64,000 nucleotides of DNA from AAA164-E04 sp014239995 (lineage in GTDB: Bacteria; Verrucomicrobiota; Verrucomicrobiia; Limisphaerales; AAA164-E04), in the NCBI GenBank assembly GCA_029247315.1, contig JAQWLM010000161.1:106554-170553 (forward strand), given 5' to 3'. Below are positions 56,805-64,000 of this stretch, piece after piece; within the stretch, counting starts at the first letter, position 1, and the number at the start of each line of letters is the position of its first letter. The notes beneath the pieces are model-generated. The model had not been told where the DNA came from, searched no databases, and was given only the letters and a program-made list of their open reading frames with translations. A program made the translations under genes and the position numbers.

Positions 56805-59399
56805 TCAGTGGCTGAAAAGAAATTCCTTCATATTCAGAATGCTCCAAACCAAATCCTCAAAGGCGTGTTGGCGTACCTTTTGTGAATCCATAGGTACACT
56901 TTCACCCTCCGTATTGACATGGGTACGTGCGGGGCGATTGATATATTCCATGGCCGTATGCAGTTCCATTTCCGAGGGTGTGCGTGATAAGGACCGGAGG
57001 TAAAGCTTCTGCATGTTTTCCCTGTCTTTTGTTGGGGAATCCTGAGCAAAGCTGGCTGCGCTGCCTGTTTCAGCGGTTAGTTTTGCCATGATGTTCCGGG
57101 AGTTGAGCATATACAGGCTCTGCGCCAGGCTGGCTTCCTGTGAACGTTCGCATTCGCACGCGCTGGCTGAGTCAGGTCGCCCAAAAATGGTCAGGAAGTA
57201 ATGGTCCTTGTTAAAGCTGTTATCGGGTAGCTGAACCGCTCGATGGGTTGTTGGGAGGCCGCTGAACTCCGTGGAGGTCGTGTTGACGGTGTCGATGGCA
57301 TCAAGAAGGACTTCTGCTTCCAGGCGCTCAGGATAGTGGTGTGAAAAGTGCTGGGTATCGATAGCGTTGAATGCATTTGGCAGGGAACTGAGCTGGTAGG
57401 AGCGTGATTGGCAGATTTGACGGGCCAGGTCCTTGAGGTCATAACCGACCTCCACAAAATGTCTCGCCAGAGCTGCAAGCAGCTCCGGGTTGCTTGCAGG
57501 ATTGGTGTCACGCATATCGTCCTCGGGCTCGACCAGTCCACGATTCATGAAATGTTTCCAGTAGCGGTTTACCAGTGCTGGTGCGAAGAATGGATTATCT
57601 GGCTCGGACATCCAGTTCGCCAATGCTTGTCTGGGATCCTCCTCCGGTAGCAGTTGGAGAGACTGTTGTCCCAGCGCGGCGGGCATCAATGATTCCTTGG
57701 TTTTTGGATGGGTTGCCTGTGCCTCTCCCCGTTTGTGGTAAATCACCTCTTCGCCTGGATAGTCACTTGCTTGCCTTCCCACCTGCGAAAAGAACGCGGA
57801 GAATTGGTAGTAATCCCTCTGGCTCCAACGTTCGTAGGGATGATGATGGCACTGTGCGCACTTGAGGCGGGTTGCCAGGAACAGTTGTGCCACATCCTCA
57901 AGTTGTTCGCGTGACTGGTTCACCTGGCGATACCATGCCACGGGAGGATTGTCGGCAATATTGCCTGATGCGGTGAGTATTTCCCGAACAAACTTGTCGT
58001 AGGGTTTGTTTGCATAAAAGCTGTCCCTGATCCAACGGTGAAATGCCAAGGTGCCTCGTCCTTGCTTCGCGTTGTCTCTTCGATTCCTTAAAAGTGCACT
58101 GAACTTGCCTGCAAAGAAGTCCGCATAGTCTGGCCCAGCCAGAAGCGTCTCGATGTAACGATTTCGCTTACTCAGGGAGGTTTCCGCCAGAAAAGCACGA
58201 GTCTCTCCTTCGGTGGGCAGTCGACCGGCGAGGTCGAGTGTCACGCGCCTGATAAAGGTCCCGTCATCGCAGCGTTCCGAGGGGGGGATTCCCAGTTTAC
58301 GTAGTTTGGCAAAGACCAGGTCGTCGATAAAATTGTTCGGATTGAGTTCTTCAGGAACCGGGGCCCCTAAGGGAATACTTGCCCGGAAAGTGCCTACATG
58401 GCCGTGGTACCTCACCATGATCGAGAGGTCCCCGGGGCGATCGTGTAGCTGAACCCATCCCTGGCTGTCGACTTTGGCGATCTCCTTCTGGTTGGATTCA
58501 TACAGGGCACTCCTGGTGACATCCTCTTTTGAGCCATCGCTGTAATGTGCAAGTATCACCAGTTGCTGATCTCCTCCCAGCTGCATGATGCGTTCCTTTG
58601 GTAGAATTTCAATCCGCTCCACGCTGGGATCGTCTGCATTCCCATAAGGCATGCCTTGGGCGATCCATCGCCTTAAAAGCTGGTATGCATCTGATTTTTT
58701 TTCCATGCGTTTGCCGCCACCGTGGGGGAGTTCCCCGGTTGCCTTAAGGAGGAGAAGACTGCGTTCGGGAGCAGCAGGCGAAATGCGTCTGCCTCGTGCC
58801 TCCTTTACGATGAATCCATAGTCCTGATGTGGTTCGAACCCGAGGAGAGAAAGACGGAATCCGTTTTGTCCTCCGGATTTCCCGTGGCATCCACCTCCGT
58901 TGCAGCCGGTTTTTGTAAAAATGGGTACCACTTGGTTGGGGAAATTCAGGGGGCGCATCTTTTGAATTTCCAGGACCTTGACAGGAAGCGTTGCCTCCAC
59001 TGTTTCTCCCCATCGGGCGATCACCCGGGCATTCCCGTTGGCGATGCCCTGCACACGTCCTTCTGGGGATATACGTAAAATGCCCCCGGGCTCTGCATGC
59101 AGGGAGACATGACGGGTGAAGTCCTGAAGCTTTCCGTCTGCAAGCCAGCCGCTCACCAGCAACTGCTGGCCGTTTTCTGCTCCACGTAGCTCCAGCGGGG
59201 ACTGCTCCGTGGTCTCAACACTGCGATCGTAATGGATCTTGAGGGAGACCGGCGGTGGGACTTCCATCGGTAAGTCTTCTCCCTTTAAAACAGTGGTCGG
59301 CACCGAGAGGCTTGTGGCGAGCGCAACCACTGTGGCGCACAAGGGATTACCTGAGGGTGTGGTGGTACGACTCAAAGCGGTCCAGAGCAATCGAAACAT
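56805..59399 (-). CDS. DUF1549/DUF1553 protein with Ig-like domain and cytochrome-like motif
   Basis: The protein has 864 residues. An N-terminal signal-like segment (CATVVALATSLSV) leads to a bacterial Ig-like (BIG2) domain at about 50-125. A PSCyt-like segment follows with the spaced motif GCNGGGCHG, where four residues rather than two separate the cysteines. A second Ig-like stretch comes next, then DUF1549 (about 360-560, starting with NFIDDLVFAKL) and DUF1553 (about 615-850, with NRYWKHFMNRGLVEP and RSYQLSS). A CAQCHHHPYERW motif in between is a further likely haem or metal site. These PSD1-type proteins are characteristic of Planctomycetota and Verrucomicrobiota; the biochemical role is unknown. 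It lies 23 bases after the DUF1501 gene. Confidence 0.93.
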   Translation of the reverse strand: MFRLLWTALSRTTTPSGNPLCATVVALATSLSVPTTVLKGEDLPMEVPPPVSLKIHYDRSVETTEQSPLELRGAENGQQLLVSGWLADGKLQDFTRHVSLHAEPGGILRISPEGRVQGIANGNARVIARWGETVEATLPVKVLEIQKMRPLNFPNQVVPIFTKTGCNGGGCHGKSGGQNGFRLSLLGFEPHQDYGFIVKEARGRRISPAAPERSLLLLKATGELPHGGGKRMEKKSDAYQLLRRWIAQGMPYGNADDPSVERIEILPKERIMQLGGDQQLVILAHYSDGSKEDVTRSALYESNQKEIAKVDSQGWVQLHDRPGDLSIMVRYHGHVGTFRASIPLGAPVPEELNPNNFIDDLVFAKLRKLGIPPSERCDDGTFIRRVTLDLAGRLPTEGETRAFLAETSLSKRNRYIETLLAGPDYADFFAGKFSALLRNRRDNAKQGRGTLAFHRWIRDSFYANKPYDKFVREILTASGNIADNPPVAWYRQVNQSREQLEDVAQLFLATRLKCAQCHHHPYERWSQRDYYQFSAFFSQVGRQASDYPGEEVIYHKRGEAQATHPKTKESLMPAALGQQSLQLLPEEDPRQALANWMSEPDNPFFAPALVNRYWKHFMNRGLVEPEDDMRDTNPASNPELLAALARHFVEVGYDLKDLARQICQSRSYQLSSLPNAFNAIDTQHFSHHYPERLEAEVLLDAIDTVNTTSTEFSGLPTTHRAVQLPDNSFNKDHYFLTIFGRPDSASACECERSQEASLAQSLYMLNSRNIMAKLTAETGSAASFAQDSPTKDRENMQKLYLRSLSRTPSEMELHTAMEYINRPARTHVNTEGESVPMDSQKVRQHAFEDLVWSILNMKEFLFSH

Positions 59400-59422
59400 C
59401 TCAGTATAGGGTCGAGGCGTGG

Positions 59423-60766
59423 TTAGATCAGTTCTTTCATGGGTTGAATCCCTTCATCCACCAAATAATGGGGTCGACCGGTCAAGTCGGGAACAGTGAC
59501 CTTATTGACGTCGATTCCGAGGTTGTGATAGAGGGTGGCAAACACCTCGCCAAACTGGACTGGCCTTTCCACTGCTTCACCCCCCAGTCGATCGGTGGCA
59601 CCGATCACTTGTCCGGTGTTCATGCCACCACCGGACAGCAGTGCGAAACTCACGCGTGGCCAATGATCCCGTCCACCATCCTTGTTGATCACCGGGGTGC
59701 GACCAAATTCCCCCCACACCACCACCGACACGTCTTTGTCCATGCCACGCTGGTAGAGATCCTCCAGTAAAGCGCTCAAACCCTGATCCAGCAAGGGGAG
59801 GTCCTGGCGGAGGGCGTCAAAGTTACGCCCATGATGATCCCACCGGCTGAATCCTACTGTGACACAACGCGCCCCTGCCTCCACCAATCGGCGTGCAATC
59901 AGGAAATGCTCCATCATCTTTGGGGCTCCATCATCGCGGTTTTTAGGATCCCCCTTACCGTATCGCTCACGGATCCTTGGGTCTTCCCTCTCAATGTCCA
60001 TGGCCTCGAGCAGCCTGCCAGAGGTGAGGATGCCGAAGGCCTGTTGGTTGAAGGCATCAAGTCCCTGCATCATACCGCTGGTGTCGGCTTCGCGGCGAAA
60101 CTGGTCAAATTCCTTGAGCAGCTTGCGTCTGTCTGCAAGCCGTTCCAGCGTAATGTCGTTGAGAACCATGTCGTCTTTGCCCGCCCCCTTGTTGGGTTGG
60201 AAAGGGGCATGTCCGACATTCAGGAAACCAGGGACACCATTGTCTGACCAGGGTACGTGACCCATTTTGGGAGACATGCCCACGAAGGGGGGAATCGCTG
60301 GGTCCACGTGTCCTTTCAGCTTTGAGAGCACGGATCCCATGCATGGCCAACCACCGGGGGGTTCATTGCCCTGATGCCGGCCGGTCAGACACTGAAATGC
60401 GTAGTGACGGTCAAGCGCACCGACCATGGATCGAATCACGGTAACCTTCTTCATCTGCTTGGCCAGCATGGGCAGATGTTCACAGATTTGCAGACCCGTT
60501 ACGTTGGTTGAGATCGGATTGAACTCTCCGCGGATTTCCGAAGGTGCCTCCATCTTCAGGTCGAACATGTCCTGATGGGACGGGCCACCGGGAAGGAAAA
60601 TCATGATGACGGCCTTATGAGACTTGCCAATGCCTGCCTGGGCCTCGGCGCGCAATAAATCTGGAAGCGCAAGGCCACCGAGCCCGACAGATCCAATGCG
60701 CAGGAAATCACGACGTGAAAAACCGTCACAGAATTGATGTGAATGACGGCTTGGAATGGTGATCAT
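59423..60766 (-). CDS. DUF1501 protein (Tat-exported, sulfatase-like fold)
   Basis: This 447-residue protein has a twin-arginine signal (SRRDFLRIGSVGLGGLALP) and belongs to DUF1501, which has an alkaline phosphatase/sulfatase-like core. IMIFLPGGPSHQDMFDLK near the N-terminus and VVVWGEFGRTP, GGRDHWPRVSFALLSGGG near the C-terminus are family landmarks. The frame is open back to 60826, but the ATG at 60766 is the start that precedes the Tat signal closely. It heads a four-gene operon with the DUF1549/DUF1553, PPC-like and cytochrome/WD40 genes. The pairing of DUF1501 with DUF1549/DUF1553 is standard in PVC genomes. Confidence 0.93.
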   Translation of the reverse strand: MITIPSRHSHQFCDGFSRRDFLRIGSVGLGGLALPDLLRAEAQAGIGKSHKAVIMIFLPGGPSHQDMFDLKMEAPSEIRGEFNPISTNVTGLQICEHLPMLAKQMKKVTVIRSMVGALDRHYAFQCLTGRHQGNEPPGGWPCMGSVLSKLKGHVDPAIPPFVGMSPKMGHVPWSDNGVPGFLNVGHAPFQPNKGAGKDDMVLNDITLERLADRRKLLKEFDQFRREADTSGMMQGLDAFNQQAFGILTSGRLLEAMDIEREDPRIRERYGKGDPKNRDDGAPKMMEHFLIARRLVEAGARCVTVGFSRWDHHGRNFDALRQDLPLLDQGLSALLEDLYQRGMDKDVSVVVWGEFGRTPVINKDGGRDHWPRVSFALLSGGGMNTGQVIGATDRLGGEAVERPVQFGEVFATLYHNLGIDVNKVTVPDLTGRPHYLVDEGIQPMKELI

Positions 60767-61409
60767 GGTTGTTTCGATGGGTTTTCTGTTCAAATGAACC
60801 CGGCATAACACAACCGTGGTAAGCAACGGTGGACGTTAATGATCATCTCCTCACCGCACGTAATGTCAAGCAAGTAATCTAAGACAATAAGTGCTTAATG
60901 AAGTATTACATGATCCAGAGGGCATGCCTCCATATCGGCAGTTTGGTGGGGTTTTCCTTCTTCCTGCGGACATGTTGAAGGTGTCGTGGGTTGGTCGAGA
61001 ACTCCTCACCGGGAACAATCATGGGCGGTCCAGTAAATGGGCTTTCACGCTGCAATCAGGCATGGTTACGCCAGTCGTAAACGGGGATTTGAGGCAGGTG
61101 GTTCGTCTCAAGGCCCGTTTTCAAGCGTTTCATTCTGCAAACCTCAGTGATGAGAAACTCACGAAACGCTGGTTTTGCTCATCATAAAGCCGATAACGCA
61201 TCGCCTTAAAACTGGCTAACAGAGTGATCTCAGGCACGCCCTGAAAGAGCGGTTCGTTTCGGTGACATTTTTACATTCATGTTCAGATGGTTTCATGCCT
61301 TTTCAAGCTGTCACCTTCGAGATTTGATGAAGCGTATTGCCCGTGAGTTTCTGTGTTCCCAGGGGAGCCTCAGGATCTGGGCGTGGCATCACGGAGCCAA
61401 TGGACACGT
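60767..61409. other. Intergenic region between the Sel1 gene and the DUF1501 operon
   Basis: About 640 bases without a convincing gene. Several short plus-strand ORFs lack domains and ribosome binding sites. An 8-bp inverted repeat (AGCGTTTC near 61122, GAAACGCT near 61163) is too far apart to be a terminator. The promoter of the DUF1501 operon must lie here, but no clear motif stands out. Confidence 0.4.
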
Positions 61410-61961
61410 TCATTTTTGAAGGATCTGTATCCCTCTTTTTTCTGCATTCTTCAGACGTTCCTTTGCCACACGGATTGTTTCGGTATCCATCGTTTGGGTC
61501 AACAGGTGCAGTTGGTAGGCGGAGTTTTCATGACCGTCGGATGCCGCTAGGCTGAAGTAAACATACGCCAAGGTTTTTTTATCTGGTTCGGTCGCGTTTT
61601 GGAGATGAAATTTTCCCAACCAGAACATGGCATTCACATTGCCGTACTCCGCAGCTCGCGTGTAATGCATGAGTGCCTTCTCACTGTCTTCAGGGACGCT
61701 CCTGCCATTGGCGTGCATGGAGCCCAGATGAAGCATTGCATCAACGTGTCCCTGATCGGCAGCAAGGGTATACCACTTCAGGGCCTCTTCTCCGTTCGTT
61801 TCATGGAACAATCCCATGGCGAACTGTGCATCCGGATCGCCTTTTTCTGCAAGTGATTGCATGGACGGGGGGGGGCCCGAGTCGCATCCTGCCAGCCACA
61901 AGGTGGTCGTGACAAGCAGGGAACACAGATGGAAGCTGCGGTGCATGTAACTTATGATCAT
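61410..61961 (-). CDS. Sel1-repeat lipoprotein
   Basis: This 183-residue protein has a lipoprotein signal with lipobox LAGC (lipidated Cys at about residue 26; starts at 61961 or 61946 are both possible). Three to four Sel1-like repeats follow (GDPDAQFAMGLFHETNGEEALKW, GHVDAMLHLGSMHANG, GNVNAMFWLGKFHLQN), an alpha-solenoid used for protein contacts. It is expected in the outer or inner membrane leaflet. It lies 127 bases downstream of the TRAP transporter genes on the same strand, but a functional link is not evident. Confidence 0.87.
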   Translation of the reverse strand: MIISYMHRSFHLCSLLVTTTLWLAGCDSGPPPSMQSLAEKGDPDAQFAMGLFHETNGEEALKWYTLAADQGHVDAMLHLGSMHANGRSVPEDSEKALMHYTRAAEYGNVNAMFWLGKFHLQNATEPDKKTLAYVYFSLAASDGHENSAYQLHLLTQTMDTETIRVAKERLKNAEKRGIQILQK

Positions 61962-62088
61962 GCATTGCTTGGTGGCTGTCTATTACGAACGAGGTCCGTT
62001 TTTGTAACGCCTGCCGTTACTTTCTCTTTGGGGCCTTGAGGGTGGGATATGCTGCAGGTGATTCTTCCCGGTGTTTTGGCCTGCGTTA

Positions 62089-63393
62089 TCAGAGCATTCC
62101 AAAAAGTCCGGGTAACCACGTCGTGATTGATGGGATAAATGTCACGAGCATCAGGGCAACCAGCAGTGCTGCAAAAAAGGGAAGTGCAGCCGGGGTGACC
62201 TTTGCAATGCTTGTCTTGCCAACCCCACAGCCAACGAAAAGGCAGGTGCCCACCGGTGGCGTGCACAGGCCGATGCATAGGTTTGCAATGAGCATGATTC
62301 CAAAATGTACGGGGTGCATTCCCATATTTTCAACCACGGGCCACAGGATGGGAGTGAAAATCAGTACAGCTGGTGTCATGTCCATGAAGGTGCCGACCAT
62401 CAGCAGTAGCAGGTTGATCAACAGAAGAATCACGATGGGATTGTCGCTTACAGCGAGCATCAGAGATGAGATCTGCTGGGGAACATCCTCCAGTGTCAGG
62501 ATCCAGGACATTGCCATGGAACTTGCGATCAGCAGGAAAACCACAGCCGTGGTGACCCCTGTCTGCAGGAGGATGTCAGGAATATTTTTCCAGGGGATCT
62601 CCCTGTAGAGGACCACGGAGAGCAGGAACGCATAGGCAACCGCGATGGCAGCAGCCTCGGTTGCCGTAAAGATCCCCTTCAGGATGCCTCCCAGGACGAT
62701 CACGATCAGTAGTAGACTCAGGAAAGCCCTGCGAAAGGCAGCCCAGAGCGACATGCGAGCCAGGGGTTCTGCTTGCCCAAGACCGTGCTTCTTGCAAAGG
62801 ATACCAGCCACCAGCATGAGCAGGCAACCAAAGGTGATGCCCGGCAGGATACCGGCCACAAAAAGGGTTCCAATGGAAACCATGCCACCTGAAACAAGTG
62901 CATAAATGATCATGATGTTGCTGGGAGGTATGAGAAGACCCGTGGTGGCCGAGGTGATCGTGATGGCGGTGCTGAATTCGCGGCCGTAACCCTTGCGCTC
63001 CATTTCGGGAATGATGAAGCCGCCAATGGAAGAAACCGCCGCTGTGGCCGAGCCGCTGACTGCTCCAAACAGCATGCAGGAAAGGATATTCACAAAGGCA
63101 AGACCTCCTGGGAAACGTCCTACGAGCGCACTTGCAAGATCGGTCAACCTGCTGGCAATGCCGCCCTGTCCCATGAGCAGGCCGCTGAGGATGAAGAATG
63201 GAATGGCGAGCAGTGAGAAGCTGTAGACTCCGGTGGCCATGCGTTGTGCCACTGTGGCTGCTGCGATGTCAAATGCTCCCATGCTGAGTGTGGCTGTGAG
63301 CAGCGTGGACAAGCAGATGGCAACGGCCACTGGCATGTTGATGCAAAGGAACACCAAAAACAGAAATGCCATGAGCAGGACCGGGGATATCAT
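62089..63393 (-). CDS. dctM: TRAP transporter large permease subunit
   Basis: This 434-residue DctM-family protein has about 12-14 membrane helices, the usual length for the family. Landmarks are the N-terminal FLVFLCINMPVAVAI, GLLIPPSNIMIIYAL and GTFMDMTPAVLIFTPIL, and NLCIGLCTPPVGTCLFVGC near the C-terminus. It drives Na+-coupled uptake of an organic acid or related solute delivered by a periplasmic binding protein. Its ATG overlaps the dctQ stop (ATGA). Confidence 0.96.
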   Translation of the reverse strand: MISPVLLMAFLFLVFLCINMPVAVAICLSTLLTATLSMGAFDIAAATVAQRMATGVYSFSLLAIPFFILSGLLMGQGGIASRLTDLASALVGRFPGGLAFVNILSCMLFGAVSGSATAAVSSIGGFIIPEMERKGYGREFSTAITITSATTGLLIPPSNIMIIYALVSGGMVSIGTLFVAGILPGITFGCLLMLVAGILCKKHGLGQAEPLARMSLWAAFRRAFLSLLLIVIVLGGILKGIFTATEAAAIAVAYAFLLSVVLYREIPWKNIPDILLQTGVTTAVVFLLIASSMAMSWILTLEDVPQQISSLMLAVSDNPIVILLLINLLLLMVGTFMDMTPAVLIFTPILWPVVENMGMHPVHFGIMLIANLCIGLCTPPVGTCLFVGCGVGKTSIAKVTPAALPFFAALLVALMLVTFIPSITTWLPGLFGML

Positions 63394-63902
63394 GCCTTGT
63401 CCTCTCTACGACTTGCCTCTGGTGCCTGGAATTGTCCCACCATGGTTTCCATGGCCACAAGCAGGATGAGCAGACCGCTGATTGGAAGTGCCAGGTAAAC
63501 ATGGCCCATCTTGACACCAAGAGCAGGTGAAACCTGCTCTGTCAGCAGTGTGAGGGCAACCAGTTTGCTGCCTCCTAGAATGAGCACGACAACCGCGAAG
63601 AGGCCAACCATGGCCTGCACAGCCATTTCGGTGATCCGTCTAGCTGATGGGGCAAGTTTCTCTACAAAATAATCCACTCCCAGATGATGGTGTCGTGCAA
63701 AGGCAATACTGCTGCCCAGCATGGCTACCCAGATGATGAGAAGGGTGGCAAGTTCATCTGTCCACGAACTGGGGTCCTGCAAAAGGTAACGTGAGGCGAC
63801 TTGCCAAAGCACATCGATCAGCAGAGCTGCCATGAGCAGGATCAAGGTGCATTCCACCACAAGAACCAGTTTTTTTCTGAGGGTAATCAGGAGTTTCAGC
63901 AT
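63390..63902 (-). CDS. dctQ: TRAP transporter small permease subunit
   Basis: This 170-residue DctQ-family protein has four membrane helices. SSWTDELATLLIIWVAMLGSSIAF, with the typical EEL/DEL-type acidic pair, and the HHLGVDYF motif after helix 2 identify the family. It starts 8 bases after the binding protein gene and overlaps dctM by four bases. Confidence 0.94.
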   Translation of the reverse strand: MLKLLITLRKKLVLVVECTLILLMAALLIDVLWQVASRYLLQDPSSWTDELATLLIIWVAMLGSSIAFARHHHLGVDYFVEKLAPSARRITEMAVQAMVGLFAVVVLILGGSKLVALTLLTEQVSPALGVKMGHVYLALPISGLLILLVAMETMVGQFQAPEASRREDKA

Positions 63903-63910
63903 TCCATTTA

Positions 63911-64000
63911 TTAATATTCGTTTTTAATGGCTTCCATGAATTGACCGCTTGCAGTCTTCATGAACGCCACGTGAAGTGCCTTGACTGCAGCCTGAAAAGG
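63911..64000 (-). CDS. dctP: TRAP transporter substrate-binding protein, C-terminal fragment (partial)
   Basis: Only the last 29 codons lie in the window, ending in TAA at 63911; the encoded helix (FQAAVKALHVAF, QFMEAIKNEY) resembles the C-terminus of DctP-type binding proteins. The assignment rests mainly on position directly upstream of dctQ. Substrate cannot be inferred from this fragment. Confidence 0.6.
   Translation of the reverse strand, partial: PFQAAVKALHVAFMKTASGQFMEAIKNEY

Noticed and set aside
60891..61187. 98-codon plus-strand frame between the Sel1 gene and the DUF1501 operon
   Set aside because: No ribosome binding site, no family similarity and irregular composition.

Overview
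The window is a gene-dense bacterial chromosome segment from what is most likely a member of the PVC group (Verrucomicrobiota or Planctomycetota). The best pointer is the minus-strand block at about 51.2-60.8 kb. It encodes a Tat-exported DUF1501 protein, a DUF1549/DUF1553 protein with an Ig-like domain, a large secreted protein with a PPC-like segment, and a planctomycete-type cytochrome c/WD40 protein. The FG-GAP/ASPIC-UnbV protein at the left edge fits the same group. There is no rRNA, tRNA or ribosomal protein gene in the window, so the phylum is an inference. I saw no transposase, integrase, CRISPR array or tRNA gene.

Left part (1-31.5 kb). A partial FG-GAP protein is followed by a tandem Usp protein coupled to an ArsB/NhaD-superfamily ion transporter. 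A three-gene minus-strand envelope operon comes next: an ECF sigma factor, an anti-sigma-like domain fused to a YfbK-type VWA protein, and a 2409-residue LysM membrane protein whose two halves are related to each other. Divergent from it is an unusual fusion of an Mpo1/DUF962 membrane domain with a PvdQ-like Ntn hydrolase. Core metabolism follows: gltB-gltD (glutamate synthase), a PfkB sugar kinase, an amidohydrolase with an HpcH/HpaI aldolase, a membrane sterol-desaturase-family hydroxylase and a small hypothetical protein.

Central part (31.5-45.3 kb) is the most interesting region. Six minus-strand genes lie head to tail: a triple-domain TIR/DUF4062-like/TIR-like protein, an nSTAND1 NTPase with a transmembrane segment and WD40 repeats, three OpgC-like membrane acyltransferases each with a C-terminal ankyrin domain, and a two-helix membrane protein with TrkA_N and RyR domains. 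TIR, STAND and prokaryotic RyR domains are typical of immunity or NAD/nucleotide-signalling systems. The ankyrin-tailed acyltransferases suggest an output on envelope glycans. I propose this as a candidate undescribed envelope-linked defence or stress system; its function is inferred only.

Right part (45.3-64 kb). A secreted six-EF-hand protein and a secreted POTRA-containing protein of unknown role precede an SDR oxidoreductase. Then come the four-gene planctomycete-type operon, a Sel1-repeat lipoprotein and the distal part of a TRAP transporter operon (partial dctP, dctQ, dctM) that runs off the right edge.
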